From positions 682,001 to 746,000 of the forward strand of contig CP039999.1 of assembly GCA_013099195.1 (NCBI GenBank): DNA of 64,000 nucleotides. Direction: 5' to 3'. Made by a program: the position numbers and the translations under genes. Positions within the stretch are counted from its first letter, which is position 1. Every line of letters starts with the position of its first letter. Under the pieces are notes generated by a model. It had not been told where the DNA came from and did not search any database. It was given only the letters and a program-made list of their open reading frames with translations. Positions 26,305 through 36,075 of the stretch are shown one piece after another. Source of the stretch: Candidatus Saccharibacteria bacterium oral taxon 488. Lineage in GTDB: Bacteria > Patescibacteriota > Saccharimonadia > Saccharimonadales > Saccharimonadaceae.

Positions 26305-27807
26305 CTACGCCGCAAGCGCCCTCATCATCAACTCTTGCTGCTTGGGGTTGGTTGGATCATACTTACCAGCAAAGAGACGAGTAGCTCCATCAACGTCCTG
26401 ATTAGCGTATAGACTCTCCAAATGTCGCATTGCCAGAACACGCCCCTCAAGATAAGCGAGGTCTTTATTAAAGGTTAGCAGCGCTACCCCAGGCTGGCGG
26501 TCCGCCATATCAGGCTGCGTGCCACGGAAGATCCTTACACAGGACCCATATGCCATTCGCTGCTCTTTATCTATCATCTCCTGCGTCACCTCTTGATTAT
26601 CCTTTAACTTCCCAAGTAGACGATATCGCCACGCTGTCTCGAACACCGTGCGAAAATCTGCACCCTGCTCCGCCAGCGAGATATTAATGTAGTGGCCAAG
26701 TTTTGCAGCTGTCCATTTCGGCACAGTATCACCAATCATTTCCTCAACCGTCGTCGCCAGCCCCTCTTCAAAGGTCAGGTAATCTGGTCGTGGAGTATCA
26801 GTGAACAAACCCATCCCGAGGACCGGTAGCTTTGTCTTCAGTCCATTGATTGAACGCTGCCCATGTACTCCAAATTCGTGTAGTACCTTACGAAACAGCT
26901 CATCACTTGTCTTGATCGGCGCTCGCTTCCCACCAACCACCACTGCCATCTCTGGAGATTCCCAAGATAGCGCAGTCTTGTTTTCTACTAGCTTCACCGT
27001 TACGCCGCTGGTATGATCAGGGTCGCGCAGATTGATCACTGCTTGAAACGCTTCGACGATATCAGCTGGACCGCATACATATTCTTCACCACATTCTTTG
27101 ACTTTCTGGCCCCATAACTCCTGCACCAGCGCCTGAATATCAGCATTGTGCTCAATAATCTGCTCACCAGCCCACTCCAATGCCTGATTATCCTCAAAGC
27201 GAGGAAGTCGTGCTTCATCATCTTCAGCACGGAGCATCGCCGACATCTCTTGACCCTGCCAGGTAAAGCCATTCGCTAACTCATCGTACAAAACCTGTGC
27301 GGTCGGGTGATAGGTTTTGCTGTCTAGTATATTCCACAGCTCATTAAGCGCCGCATCACGAATCTCTGGCTGCGGCTGACCGTATAATTCATGACCAAGC
27401 TGTCGAGCTTGCTCCTGCACCTCACTCAACTCTTCTTGATTTCCCCCTTCATGATGTAAAAACTCTAGCTGACCGAGCAACTTCACATATTCCATTTCCG
27501 CCATGCGAAACGCAAGCGACGAACCAATCGCCTCACGGAATACTGAGTCAAGCTCACGATCAGTCGCCTCTTCACGAGCTCGACCAAGTGCTATAACACC
27601 CTTATCTAGTGCCGACATATCGCGAAGACGCCGGTGTTCAAAGCGAGGATTACGAAACTTCCCAGCGATAAAGTCCTCTCGCTGATCGAGCGCATTATTA
27701 ACAAGTTCTGTATACGACTGAAACCCGGCTTCAGGAAGATTGTGAGGATTAATAATCTCTTCAATCGTTCGCAGTTGACGCGGTACCATTTCGAGCACTA
27801 TACTCAT
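26305..27807 (-). CDS. DUF1704 (MATCAP/QEGLA-motif) putative zinc carboxypeptidase
   Basis: 500 residues. The C-terminal half has KVLHEFGVHGQRS, giving HExxxH, and LTFEEGLATTVEE, the EEGLA/QEGLA signature that defines DUF1704. Eukaryotic relatives (MATCAP) are zinc peptidases that remove C-terminal tyrosine or glutamate residues. Bacterial homologues often sit beside ATP-grasp ligases, and here a decayed ATP-grasp, a retropepsin and a RimK gene follow. The ~200-residue N-terminal helical region is not recognised. TATCAT ends 6 nt before the ATG. Confidence 0.8.
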   Translation of the reverse strand: MSIVLEMVPRQLRTIEEIINPHNLPEAGFQSYTELVNNALDQREDFIAGKFRNPRFEHRRLRDMSALDKGVIALGRAREEATDRELDSVFREAIGSSLAFRMAEMEYVKLLGQLEFLHHEGGNQEELSEVQEQARQLGHELYGQPQPEIRDAALNELWNILDSKTYHPTAQVLYDELANGFTWQGQEMSAMLRAEDDEARLPRFEDNQALEWAGEQIIEHNADIQALVQELWGQKVKECGEEYVCGPADIVEAFQAVINLRDPDHTSGVTVKLVENKTALSWESPEMAVVVGGKRAPIKTSDELFRKVLHEFGVHGQRSINGLKTKLPVLGMGLFTDTPRPDYLTFEEGLATTVEEMIGDTVPKWTAAKLGHYINISLAEQGADFRTVFETAWRYRLLGKLKDNQEVTQEMIDKEQRMAYGSCVRIFRGTQPDMADRQPGVALLTFNKDLAYLEGRVLAMRHLESLYANQDVDGATRLFAGKYDPTNPKQQELMMRALAA

Positions 27808-27848
27808 TTTTTCATGATAGCATATTTATGTAAAAAAGCAAGTACGCA

Positions 27849-28958
27849 TTACGAAAACAGTCCGCGCCTCCTCGCACCATCAAACTGTTCCAGTAGTTCA
27901 CGCTGCTTCTTGCTCAGTTTGGTTGGCGTATCAACGATGACGCCAACAATGTGCGGGCCACGCGAGTCATCGCGTAAGTGTGGCACGCCGTGGCCTGATA
28001 ACTTAAAATCAGTCCCCGACTGGGTGCCGGCTGGGATTTTCATTCGCACCGTGCCGTCCACAGTTTCGACATCAATTTCCGTTCCCAGCGCTGCCTCAAC
28101 CATCGAGATATGCTCTTCTGACAGGATAATGTCGCCTTCACGAGTGAACTTCTTATGCGCCTTGACACGAATGTGAACGTATAGATCGCCGCGCGGGCCG
28201 CCCTGAACTGCTTCACCGCGATCACGCAGGCGGATCGTCGCGCCATCATCAATGCCGGCTGGGATCTTGACCGTAATCTCCTGGCGCTGGCGAGTTGTAC
28301 CCTTGCCGCCACAGACTGAACAGTTTTGCTCCGGGACCTTACCGCGACCATGACAGGTTGGACAAGTGACTGCTTGCTGAATTTGTCCAAAAATCGAGTT
28401 CATGACGCGAGTCTGCTGACCAGAACCCTTGCAGTCATCGCAGGTTTTTAGACTATGGCCTGGCTCGACGCCATCGCCATGACAATGTTTGCACTCGGTG
28501 TCCAAGGTCACGTTGAGATTCTTTTCTGCGCCAAACACCGCCTCTTCAAAACTCAGAGTCACATTAGTTTCAACATCACGACCACGCCGCGCACCACCCT
28601 GTGAACTAGTCGCGCCGCCACCGAAAAATTGACTGAAAATGTCGCCAAAACCGCCGCCACCAAAATCAAAGTGGATATCTTGGCCGCCAAACCCGCCAAA
28701 TCCTTCGAACGGATTACCGCCAAAGCCACCGCCTGCTGCGCCGCCGACACCCGCATGACCAAACTGGTCGTAACGCTGGCGCTTTTGCTTGTCTTTTAGG
28801 ACTTCATACGCCTCATTGACCTCTTTGAATTTGGCTTCATCACCGCCTTCTTTGTCGGGGTGGTACTTGACCGCTGCCTTGCGAAAAGCCTTCTTGATCT
28901 CATCCTCAGAGGCGGTTTTCGACACGCCTAACACTTCATAATAATCGCGCTTGCTCAT
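27849..28958 (-). CDS. dnaJ: Chaperone DnaJ
   Basis: 369 residues, a type I J-protein. J domain with HPD ([10 protein letters not shown]), Gly/Phe-rich linker, four CxxCxGxG zinc repeats ([36 protein letters not shown]), and C-terminal substrate domain. It delivers substrates to DnaK. The promoter (TTGCAT, 17 bp, TATAAT) is overlapped by a CIRCE element, and TATAAT ends 8 nt before the ATG. Confidence 0.97.
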   Translation of the reverse strand: MSKRDYYEVLGVSKTASEDEIKKAFRKAAVKYHPDKEGGDEAKFKEVNEAYEVLKDKQKRQRYDQFGHAGVGGAAGGGFGGNPFEGFGGFGGQDIHFDFGGGGFGDIFSQFFGGGATSSQGGARRGRDVETNVTLSFEEAVFGAEKNLNVTLDTECKHCHGDGVEPGHSLKTCDDCKGSGQQTRVMNSIFGQIQQAVTCPTCHGRGKVPEQNCSVCGGKGTTRQRQEITVKIPAGIDDGATIRLRDRGEAVQGGPRGDLYVHIRVKAHKKFTREGDIILSEEHISMVEAALGTEIDVETVDGTVRMKIPAGTQSGTDFKLSGHGVPHLRDDSRGPHIVGVIVDTPTKLSKKQRELLEQFDGARRRGLFS

Positions 28959-28977
28959 ATATGTTTATTATACGCTT

Positions 28978-29004
28978 TTAGCACTCGACATGCAAGAGTG
29001 CTAG
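28978..29004. promoter_or_regulatory. CIRCE element (HrcA operator) of dnaJ
   Basis: TTAGCACTC (28978-28986), a 9-nt spacer and GAGTGCTAG (28996-29004) match the CIRCE consensus with one mismatch. It overlaps the -35 element of dnaJ and lies 36 bp upstream of the divergent CYTH gene, which it might also affect. Confidence 0.9.
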
Positions 29005-29040
29005 CCTTGACCATGCTATACTGAGCATAGAGGAGGTGTT

Positions 29041-29583
29041 ATGAAACAGACAGCAATTATCAATTCAGAAATCAAGGCTCGGTGTGCCGATCAAGAGGCG
29101 GTGCGCCACTATCTACGTGAGCATGGCGCAGACTTTAAGGGGACGGATCATCAAATCGACACGTATTTTGATGTACCCGAGGGGCGCCTGAAATTGCGCC
29201 AGGGGCCGATCGAAAATAACCTTATCTTTTATCAGCGGGCGGACACCGACGGGCCAAAACAATCGACCATCAACTTGTCACCCGTAGCACCGGACTCAAC
29301 TATTGGTGAGGTGCTAACAGCGGCGCTTGGTGTGCGTGTCATCGTCGATAAGCAGCGCGAGATTTACTTCATCGATAATGTCAAGTTTCATATCGACACT
29401 GTTCAGGGCCTCGGGAATTTTGTCGAAATTGAAGCCATCGACACCGATGGCAAACGAAACGCCAAGGAGCTGGAGGACCAATGCTCATACTACATGCGTG
29501 AGCTTGGTATCAAGGCTATGGATTTAGTGGTTGGCTCGTATAGTGATTTATTGGAGCATGGTGACGATATTCAAGCGACATAG
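29041..29583 (+). CDS. CYTH-domain protein (CyaB/class IV adenylate cyclase-like)
   Basis: 180 residues, a stand-alone CYTH domain. N-terminal SEIKARC gives the ExExK-type motif in the form E-I-K-A-R. TYFDVPEGRLKLRQ, GLGNFVEIE and YSDLL follow the CyaB/ThTPase pattern. It could act as adenylate cyclase, thiamine triphosphatase or inorganic triphosphatase; the sequence does not decide. GGAGGTG precedes the ATG. Divergent from dnaJ. Confidence 0.85.
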   Translation: MKQTAIINSEIKARCADQEAVRHYLREHGADFKGTDHQIDTYFDVPEGRLKLRQGPIENNLIFYQRADTDGPKQSTINLSPVAPDSTIGEVLTAALGVRVIVDKQREIYFIDNVKFHIDTVQGLGNFVEIEAIDTDGKRNAKELEDQCSYYMRELGIKAMDLVVGSYSDLLEHGDDIQAT

Positions 29584-29675
29584 GGCCCTTCTACGCTGAC
29601 CTTTCTTTAGCCCAGTCTGTATTTAGTAATAGTTGTGATTTGACATACTATATATTATTGTTATATTTAGTTACT

Positions 29676-30400
29676 ATGATCTTCCGCACAATGCCTCGTC
29701 CCGATCTTGAAATCACCTGGTATCGCCAGAATGGGGTGTTTAATTTCACCAACTCAGACGGTGAACCAGTGACAGGTGTATCAGCTCAGACATGGGAAGA
29801 TTATCTAGATCATATCGAAAATTTGCCAAGCAAAGTTTCAGGACAAGTCATTAGTCCAGAATTGATAACCATTACTGATATACCGTTTGAGAAAGTGGCA
29901 AGAGGATTTTGCAGCTATGTGAGATTTCACACGATCTACCCAATGCCGACTTCGTGGTCGGCACACCCATTTTTTGTGATGATACGGAATTGCCGTATAA
30001 CACTCTTCTGAATATCAGCAATGGTCAATATGAAACAAAGTCGCGAAAATGGCTTCTTACGCTCAGTGAAGAGGGTAATTTTCGGCCCGCCCTAACCACT
30101 CAGACACTCCAGCAGCCATATTCAACTCAATCATTAATCTGCGCCGACATGGTCGTAGCACCATCTCTTCTGCGTGAAGATACTCGTCATGTGCAGGTTA
30201 GCGCCTGTTGGGTAACGCCTGGTTTTAGCCATCCTAACTACCAACCGCCGCCAGATGAGAAGCGCTATACAGATGCAATGATCTATGCGATTAATCAACT
30301 TTTTACCGCTCACCTTGTCCGAGATCTTGTCGTAGTTGATCGTACGCCGCCGACTACCAAAATTCCACCACTCAACTGTGTCGTCCAGCGAAAAATATAA
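29676..30400 (+). pseudogene. Nitrilase/carbon-nitrogen-hydrolase-like gene with a frameshift
   Basis: Two overlapping frames make one protein. Frame one runs from MIFRTMPRPD to IPFEKVARGF, and the other continues LCEISHDLPNADFVVGTPIF, SQSLICADMVVAPSLLRED and HPNYQPPPDEKRYTDAM. The switch is at the TTTT run near 29907-29911. The middle section resembles the carbon-nitrogen hydrolase fold of apolipoprotein N-acyltransferase or nitrilase, but this is tentative. It is either a decayed gene or a sequencing error in a homopolymer. Confidence 0.6.
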
Positions 30401-30422
30401 TACCCCGGAGACTTGGGGTATT
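30399..30422. terminator. Bidirectional terminator between the nitrilase-like gene and dnaK
   Basis: Hairpin AATACCCC / GGGGTATT with an 8-nt loop. On the minus strand, where dnaK ends 24 bp before it, it is followed by ATATTTTTCG. On the plus strand an AT-rich stretch follows. It serves two convergent genes. Confidence 0.8.
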
Positions 30423-30445
30423 ATATTAGCCTACATCAGACTCTG

Positions 30446-32338
30446 TTATTTCTCGTCAACCACCTCTCCCTCGACTGGCTCGTCTTTGTCAGACTTTTTG
30501 TCGTCCTTCGACTCATCAGCCTTGTTGTCCTCAGTAGCTTGCTGATACATTTTGGCGCCAATTGGCATGATGGCGTCCTGCAGGGCCTTGGCTGCCGCTT
30601 CTAGCTCGTCTTTATCGTCAGCGTCTTTATGCTTTTCCGCTTCCTTGACCGCTTCGTCAATCGCCTTCTTGTCGTCCTCAGAAATCTTATCCTTGAACTC
30701 ATCTGGCATTTTCTTTGCCTGATAGATAGCGTTTTCTAGCTGGTTTTTAGCGTCAACGGTTTCGCGCTTTTTCTTGTCCTCGTCAGCGTGGAGTTCGGCT
30801 TCTTTCTGGGCTTTTTCGATATCTTCCTTGCTCATGTTGCCTGAGTTTTGGATGGTAATTGATTGCTCCTTGCCAGTGCCTTTATCTTTGGCAGTAACAT
30901 TAAGGATACCGTTGGCGTCGATGTTAAACGTTACTTCAATCTGCGGCACGCCGCGCGGTGCTGGCGCGATACCATCAAGCACAAATCGACCCAAGCTCTT
31001 GTTGTCATTGGCGAATTCGCGCTCACCCTGCAAGACGTGAATCTCCACTTGCGGCTGATTGTCAGCAGCCGTCGAGAACACTTCGCTCTTGCTGGTTGGT
31101 ACAGTGGTGTTACGCTCGATCAGCTTGGTCGACACACCGCCCATTGTCTCAATACCAAGGCTTAACGGCGTCACGTCCAGCAGCAGCACATCCTTGACGT
31201 CGCCTGCCAACACGCCGCCCTGAATAGCTGCACCGACAGCCACCACTTCGTCTGGGTTAACACCTTGCATTGGATCTTTGCCGAACAGCTTCTTCACCCG
31301 CTCGACCACTGCTGGCATCCGGGTCATACCGCCAACCATAACAACATTTTGGATGTCAGATTTTGACAATTTAGCGTCTTTGAGTGCTTTTTCAACTGGA
31401 CCGTCAAGACGCGCCAACAGATCTTTCACCAAATCTTCCAACTTCGCCCGCGTTAGACTCAATTCAAAGTGCTTTGGCCCGTCAGCGTCAGCGGTAATAA
31501 ACGGAATATTAACTTCGTATTCAGTGACTGTTGATAGCTCCTTCTTAGCCTTTTCAGCCTCATCCTTTAGGCGCTGCATGGCTGCATTGTCTTTGCGTAG
31601 GTCAATGCCTTCTTTAGACTTAAAGTCATCCAGGAAGTAGTTGACGATGACATTGTCAAAGTCCTCACCACCGAGGTGGGTGTCACCATTGGTCGCTTTC
31701 ACCTCAAACACGCCGTCACCAAGCTCCAGGACGGAAACGTCAAAGGTACCGCCACCAAGGTCAAACACCACGATAGTTTCGTCATTTTTACCTTTTTCCA
31801 GGCCGTACGCCAAAGCAGCGGCCGTCGGTTCATTGATGATGCGCTTGACTTCCAGGCCAGCAATTTTACCAGCATCCTTGGTCGCCTGGCGCTGCGAATC
31901 GTCAAAGTAGGCTGGCACGGTGATGACGGCTTCGGTGACTTTTTCGCCCAGGAACGCTTCAGCATCAGCTTTGATTTTGCCGAGGATCATGGCCGAAACT
32001 TCTTCTGGCGCGTATTCCTTGCCACCCATTTCCACGGCCACACCCGCACCTTTCTTGACGATCTTAAACGGCATGAGGCCACGGTCTTTTTGGACTTCTT
32101 TGTCATCAAACTTACGGCCAATAAAGCGCTTGACACCATAAATTGTGTTCTTTGGATTAGTCACACGCTGACGCTGCGCCACTTGCCCGACCAAACGCTC
32201 GCCCTTTTTATTAATCGCCACCACTGATGGCGTGGTACGATTACCTTCGGCGTTAGCGATGACTTCCGGCTTACCCGCCAGCATGTACGCAAAGGCGCTG
32301 TTGGTTGTACCGAGGTCGATTCCGATAATTTTACCCAT
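30446..32338 (-). CDS. dnaK: Chaperone DnaK (Hsp70)
   Basis: 630 residues. ATPase domain with [33 protein letters not shown] and [12 protein letters not shown]; the substrate domain begins after [14 protein letters not shown]; the lid is Lys/Glu/Asp-rich. The start at 32338 (MGKIIGIDL) has AAAGGGG upstream; an upstream in-frame ATG at 32365 is inside the leader. It has its own promoter with two CIRCE elements and an ~85-nt leader, unlike most genes nearby. Confidence 0.98.
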   Translation of the reverse strand: MGKIIGIDLGTTNSAFAYMLAGKPEVIANAEGNRTTPSVVAINKKGERLVGQVAQRQRVTNPKNTIYGVKRFIGRKFDDKEVQKDRGLMPFKIVKKGAGVAVEMGGKEYAPEEVSAMILGKIKADAEAFLGEKVTEAVITVPAYFDDSQRQATKDAGKIAGLEVKRIINEPTAAALAYGLEKGKNDETIVVFDLGGGTFDVSVLELGDGVFEVKATNGDTHLGGEDFDNVIVNYFLDDFKSKEGIDLRKDNAAMQRLKDEAEKAKKELSTVTEYEVNIPFITADADGPKHFELSLTRAKLEDLVKDLLARLDGPVEKALKDAKLSKSDIQNVVMVGGMTRMPAVVERVKKLFGKDPMQGVNPDEVVAVGAAIQGGVLAGDVKDVLLLDVTPLSLGIETMGGVSTKLIERNTTVPTSKSEVFSTAADNQPQVEIHVLQGEREFANDNKSLGRFVLDGIAPAPRGVPQIEVTFNIDANGILNVTAKDKGTGKEQSITIQNSGNMSKEDIEKAQKEAELHADEDKKKRETVDAKNQLENAIYQAKKMPDEFKDKISEDDKKAIDEAVKEAEKHKDADDKDELEAAAKALQDAIMPIGAKMYQQATEDNKADESKDDKKSDKDEPVEGEVVDEK

Positions 32339-32389
32339 ATGATTCCCCTTTCTTGTTTTGATCACATCTGGTTTTTGCTTATATCCATT

Positions 32390-32416
32390 TTAGCACTCTT
32401 TATTAACGAGTGCCAA
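32390..32416. promoter_or_regulatory. CIRCE element 2 in the dnaK leader
   Basis: TTAGCACTC (32390-32398), 9 nt, GAGTGCCAA (32408-32416). One mismatch from the consensus. It lies just downstream of the dnaK -10 box, so HrcA bound here would block initiation or early elongation. Confidence 0.88.
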
Positions 32417-32423
32417 CTATTTC

Positions 32424-32461
32424 AGTATAAATAATTAGCACTCCCGTGTCAAGAGTGCTAA
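32424..32461 (-). promoter_or_regulatory. dnaK promoter with perfect CIRCE
   Basis: On the minus strand TTGACA (32447-32452), a 17-bp spacer and TATACT (32424-32429) form a near-consensus sigma-70 promoter. A perfect CIRCE (TTAGCACTC 32435-32443, 9 nt, GAGTGCTAA 32453-32461) covers the -35 box and spacer. Confidence 0.9.
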
Positions 32462-32480
32462 TTTATTTTGTGACAACCAG

Positions 32481-33005
32481 TTATTTCTCTGATGTGTCAG
32501 TGTTTACCCTGACATTCGTCTGCGGTGATTCCGATGACTGGCGCGTCACCTTAACCATCGCGTCGCGAATCACTACGCCGTCTAGCGTGTAGCCGGCACG
32601 GAGTTCCTCGGCGATCACTTCTTTGTCGCCTTCGGCTTCTTCATCAAATTGAACGGCTTGATGCAGCTCAGGATTAAATAATGTGCCAGGTTTAGCGTTA
32701 ATTTTCTCGAGGCCGATTTCTTTCAGCTGTTTGTCGAGCTGTTTATTCAGGCCCGCCACACCCTTGGCCCACGCGTTATCCTGCAATTCCTCTGGTACGT
32801 TAGCGATCGCTCGTTCAATCGTATCGATCACTGGCAATAGTTTCATCACCGACTTCGCCTGGCCCATTTGGTGCGCTGACTGCTTCTCCGCTTCCACACG
32901 CTTGCGATAATTCTCGAAATCCGCCCGCGTCCGCTGCAAATCCAGCGTCAACTCGCCCAATTGCTGCTCTAAATCTTCAGTTTTCTTAGCTTTATTCTTT
33001 GTCAT
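32481..33005 (-). CDS. grpE: Nucleotide exchange factor GrpE
   Basis: 174 residues. N-terminal coiled coil (LEQQLGELTLDLQRTRADFENYRKR region) and C-terminal beta domain (FNPELHQAVQF, AGYTLDGVVIRDAMVKV). It releases ADP from DnaK. AAGGAGG is 6 nt before the ATG. The start overlaps the stop of an upstream 49-residue reading frame as ATGA. Co-transcribed with hrcA. Confidence 0.95.
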   Translation of the reverse strand: MTKNKAKKTEDLEQQLGELTLDLQRTRADFENYRKRVEAEKQSAHQMGQAKSVMKLLPVIDTIERAIANVPEELQDNAWAKGVAGLNKQLDKQLKEIGLEKINAKPGTLFNPELHQAVQFDEEAEGDKEVIAEELRAGYTLDGVVIRDAMVKVTRQSSESPQTNVRVNTDTSEK

Positions 33006-33151
33006 TTTTTCCTCCTTCTGAACGGCCAAAACGGCTCGTGGCCATATGTGCAGGGGAAGAGCACGATCATAGCTATGAAAATAATAATCAAAATAATCAC
33101 CACTAGCCACGTTGGCAAGCCGCTCAGTAGTCCGCCAATCCATTCAGCCAT
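33002..33151 (-). CDS. 49-residue membrane microprotein between hrcA and grpE
   Basis: The minus-strand frame starts MAEWIGGLLSGLPTWLVV, has a single strongly hydrophobic helix (residues ~15-33) and ends in a basic FRRRKK tail. Its ATG overlaps the hrcA stop as TAATG, and its TGA overlaps the grpE ATG as ATGA, so it fills the gap exactly. GGAGG at the hrcA 3' end serves as Shine-Dalgarno. Coupling on both sides is strong evidence for translation. Function unknown; a membrane-stress role is inference. Confidence 0.75.
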   Translation of the reverse strand: MAEWIGGLLSGLPTWLVVIILIIIFIAMIVLFPCTYGHEPFWPFRRRKK

Positions 33152-33861
33152 TACAATACCTCCTCTAACATCGCACCGGTTCGCCTAACCAGCTCCATCG
33201 TTCGGCGATAATTTTGCCGCGTCGGGCCGATCACACCGATGTAACTATTATTACTAAACTTTGAACAAAACCTACTAATAATCAACGTTGCTCCAGAGCT
33301 TTTACCAATCGGATTTTCGCTGCCGATAAATACATTCAAGGGCTCATTTGGTGCCGCTTCACGTAGCCACGGCTCAATGTTATCAATCAGCCTGGCGATC
33401 GCTTGCACGTGATCGCCCTCAATAAATTCCGGCTGAGAAAACAGCTGCGTCATACCATTCATGTATAGATGATCGCCAAATGAGGCGAAACCAAAATTGC
33501 CCGTCAGTTCAACCAGACTATCAACCGCGCTGCGAATTGCCCGGTCGGACGTATCAACGTGCGAATTAACATGCGCTTCGATCGCTCTCGCACTGCGATC
33601 GATGCTACTCGGCAGCTCCGTCATCTGCGCATTGGTGATGCCATTGACATAAAAGCGATAGCCCTTATCAGTCGGAATGCGACCAGCACTGGTATGAGGA
33701 GCCTCAATGAACCCCATCTCCTCGAGCTTAGCCATTTCGCTGCGAATAGTGGCGCTGGACACGCCAAACAACTTGGCCAGCGTCACGCTGCCAACTGGCG
33801 CCGCAATCTCGGCATATTGCTCAATGATGGCGGCTAAAATCGCCTGTTGACGTTCGGTCAT
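33151..33861 (-). CDS. hrcA: Heat-inducible transcription repressor HrcA
   Basis: 236 residues. N-terminal winged helix (TERQQAILAAIIEQYAEI, VSSATIRSEMAKLEEMGF, SAGRIPTDKGYRFYV) and the C-terminal domain (IGVIGPTRQNYRRTMELV). It binds CIRCE. The start at 33861 is chosen because TACAAT ends 6 nt upstream; an extension further upstream would cross its own CIRCE operator. It heads the hrcA-microprotein-grpE operon and regulates itself. Confidence 0.95.
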   Translation of the reverse strand: MTERQQAILAAIIEQYAEIAAPVGSVTLAKLFGVSSATIRSEMAKLEEMGFIEAPHTSAGRIPTDKGYRFYVNGITNAQMTELPSSIDRSARAIEAHVNSHVDTSDRAIRSAVDSLVELTGNFGFASFGDHLYMNGMTQLFSQPEFIEGDHVQAIARLIDNIEPWLREAAPNEPLNVFIGSENPIGKSSGATLIISRFCSKFSNNSYIGVIGPTRQNYRRTMELVRRTGAMLEEVL

Positions 33862-33881
33862 AGGCTCATTGTAGCATGAAT

Positions 33882-33908
33882 CTAGCACTCATCGCAAGCG
33901 AGTGCTAA
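33882..33908. promoter_or_regulatory. CIRCE element of hrcA
   Basis: CTAGCACTC (33882-33890), 9 nt, GAGTGCTAA (33900-33908). It covers the -35 (TTGCGA) and spacer of the hrcA promoter and overlaps the last codon and stop of the upstream LssY-like gene. Confidence 0.9.
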
Positions 33909-35305
33909 CGTGCCTTTACTGCGCGCCTGGCCTGGCTACGCGCCCGCGTAAATCGCCTGGCGGCGTCTGACGAAAACATTAGCACCGCTACAATATTCAG
34001 CCCGATGAACAACAGCGTACTGGCTGTCGACCAGGTTATCTTACCGATAGTCAGAGTGAATGAATTAGCGATAACTGCCAGCCCGGATAACATCATCAAT
34101 ACCAGCCGTAGTCGATTGCTACCGCTAAATGTCCGACTGACCAGTACGACGGTGACAATCACCCACACTGCGCCGAGGACAATTGACGAACCAATCAGCC
34201 AATTAGCAATCACCGCCGCGTCATTCACCTGACCATCCACCATCAGTTCAGCCACCGTCTGACTATGAAATTGGTCAATCGCAAGTAATTCAACAACGGT
34301 ATTGATGATACTGACCGCCAGCGCCGCAAACATCGCCACCACGCCAAACGCAATCTGTGGCGGCCGCCGACTCCAAAATTGCTGTATCAATGTATCGTGT
34401 GCTACTGGCATCACCTCATGCGAAGTAGCATCGAGAATCACCTCGTCGCGCTCCTCTATCAATGACTTGTTGGCGCGCACTCGCCCGACCTCAAGCACTG
34501 GCAGATCGCCATCGGTCTGAATGGTGTCGCCGCCACCGTTACGCGAATGATACCCGGTGGAAAAGTCTTTCAAGGTGGTCACCTCGATCGAGGCGCGCGC
34601 TTTCAAGGCCGACTGGACGATATAATCCCGCTCGATATCGGTGTTCTCGTCAATCTTATGGGTAATTTGCAGGGTAAACAAGCTAAGGCCGACACTCTTG
34701 TCGTACGTTCCCGCCGCCAGCCAATCCACCCGATGACCGCCCGGCAGCAGCCAGCCCTGTGGGCAACGCCAGAAACGCACGTGATGGCGCTTGCCGGGAT
34801 TACCGTCAACCTCCTGCTGGTAGGCAAAATCTTGCCGCCGCCCAAATAGAAATAGTGACGAAACCGGTGCCTGCGGATAACTACGCCGCGTCAATATTGC
34901 CACCATCATCCGCCACGATGAACGCACGGTTATTTCCTCCGCTAACGTCCAGCCAGCCGCGGTCATCGCCCGGTGGACCTGTGCCTCCGAGCCGCGCAGA
35001 GCCAGATTGACGGGATCACCCAGCAGCCCGTCCGCCGTCCGCGTTCGCCCGATGAAATAATTCGGTACGTATAGACTACTCAGGATACGATGCAGCCGCG
35101 GCAGTGCCAGGTAAGCCGTAATCAGCCACACCACTATAAACAACCCGACCATCCACCAGCCGCCCGAATGCCAGCCCTCGCGCCACACGAGCCACGCCAG
35201 CCAGAACGACGCCGCACCGGCTAATAAGAAAAAGATCTGGTCAAGCAACCCCGACAACGACCAAAACGGTCGCCTGAGCGAAAATGACGACTTCTTCGTC
35301 GCCAT
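33905..35305 (-). CDS. Membrane protein with LssY C-terminal-like domain
   Basis: 466 residues. Two N-terminal membrane helices, then a globular region with YVPNYFIGR, LGDPVNLALRGSEAQVHRAM, AGWTLAEE and HHVRFWRCPQG, which fit the LssY_C domain, and four C-terminal membrane helices. The domain is found fused to phosphatases or alone and has no clear function. Its ATG follows directly on the gmk stop codon, so the two genes are coupled. Confidence 0.75.
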   Translation of the reverse strand: MATKKSSFSLRRPFWSLSGLLDQIFFLLAGAASFWLAWLVWREGWHSGGWWMVGLFIVVWLITAYLALPRLHRILSSLYVPNYFIGRTRTADGLLGDPVNLALRGSEAQVHRAMTAAGWTLAEEITVRSSWRMMVAILTRRSYPQAPVSSLFLFGRRQDFAYQQEVDGNPGKRHHVRFWRCPQGWLLPGGHRVDWLAAGTYDKSVGLSLFTLQITHKIDENTDIERDYIVQSALKARASIEVTTLKDFSTGYHSRNGGGDTIQTDGDLPVLEVGRVRANKSLIEERDEVILDATSHEVMPVAHDTLIQQFWSRRPPQIAFGVVAMFAALAVSIINTVVELLAIDQFHSQTVAELMVDGQVNDAAVIANWLIGSSIVLGAVWVIVTVVLVSRTFSGSNRLRLVLMMLSGLAVIANSFTLTIGKITWSTASTLLFIGLNIVAVLMFSSDAARRFTRARSQARRAVKAR

Positions 35306-36025
35306 CTAGGCCGTGTCCTCACCCATCAAATAATCAAGAAGATCCCGTGCTATCAACCGTGCCTCGTCATCACGCCGATTAAACACGTCACCGCGCTCAA
35401 TAATTTCGCCGCAAACCCGCACCGCTCGGGTCAAATCATCATTGATAATCACGTGGTAATACGGTACTTCCAGCGCGTGACTGAGCTCGGCGATGGCCGA
35501 CTGGCGGCGTTTCGGCCAGGCCGCTTGAAACTCTGCTTCCGTCGCATACCGCTGCTTCAATCGCTCCAGCCATGTCGGATAATCCGGCGGCACGATAAAG
35601 ATGGCAATACAGCCCGGTGCCAATTGCTCATACTCAGCCACGCCCTGTACGTCAATATCAGTGATCGCCGTTTGCTGATGATCATGCGCTAACTGCAGCT
35701 CGGCTGTCGAGGTACCATACACCTTGCCGTGGACGAACTTGGCCTCAATGAGCTGATGGTGTTCGAGCATGGTCAGTGCCGTCGCTTGATCAATAAAATG
35801 ATAATCGACGCCGTCACGCTCTGGCTGACCGTTATTTGCCCGTGGCTCCCGCGTGGTGTGCGACACGATATCACGAAATGACGGCGATCGCAATAACTGC
35901 CTTTTGATCGTATCCTTGCCCGCGCCGGAAATACCGGTCAGCAGCGCAATTTTGGTATCTCGTACTAGCGCTATGGCCGCTTCGGTCGGCTGGTACTCCC
36001 TGATGACACGTTCAAGATCTGACAT
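35306..36025 (-). CDS. gmk: Guanylate kinase-like enzyme
   Basis: 239 residues. P-loop ALLTGISGAGKDTI, the GMP-binding segment SHTTREPRANNGQPERDGVDY and FVHGKVYGTS, and TDIDVQG. These match guanylate kinase, with a D in place of the usual S/T in the P-loop and ~25 extra residues at each end. It phosphorylates GMP to GDP. TATAAT ends 6 nt before the ATG. Confidence 0.85.
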   Translation of the reverse strand: MSDLERVIREYQPTEAAIALVRDTKIALLTGISGAGKDTIKRQLLRSPSFRDIVSHTTREPRANNGQPERDGVDYHFIDQATALTMLEHHQLIEAKFVHGKVYGTSTAELQLAHDHQQTAITDIDVQGVAEYEQLAPGCIAIFIVPPDYPTWLERLKQRYATEAEFQAAWPKRRQSAIAELSHALEVPYYHVIINDDLTRAVRVCGEIIERGDVFNRRDDEARLIARDLLDYLMGEDTA

Positions 36026-36075
36026 ATGAGTATTATACCAGATTATTAACTAAGCTTCCGGGCAGTTACGACTTC

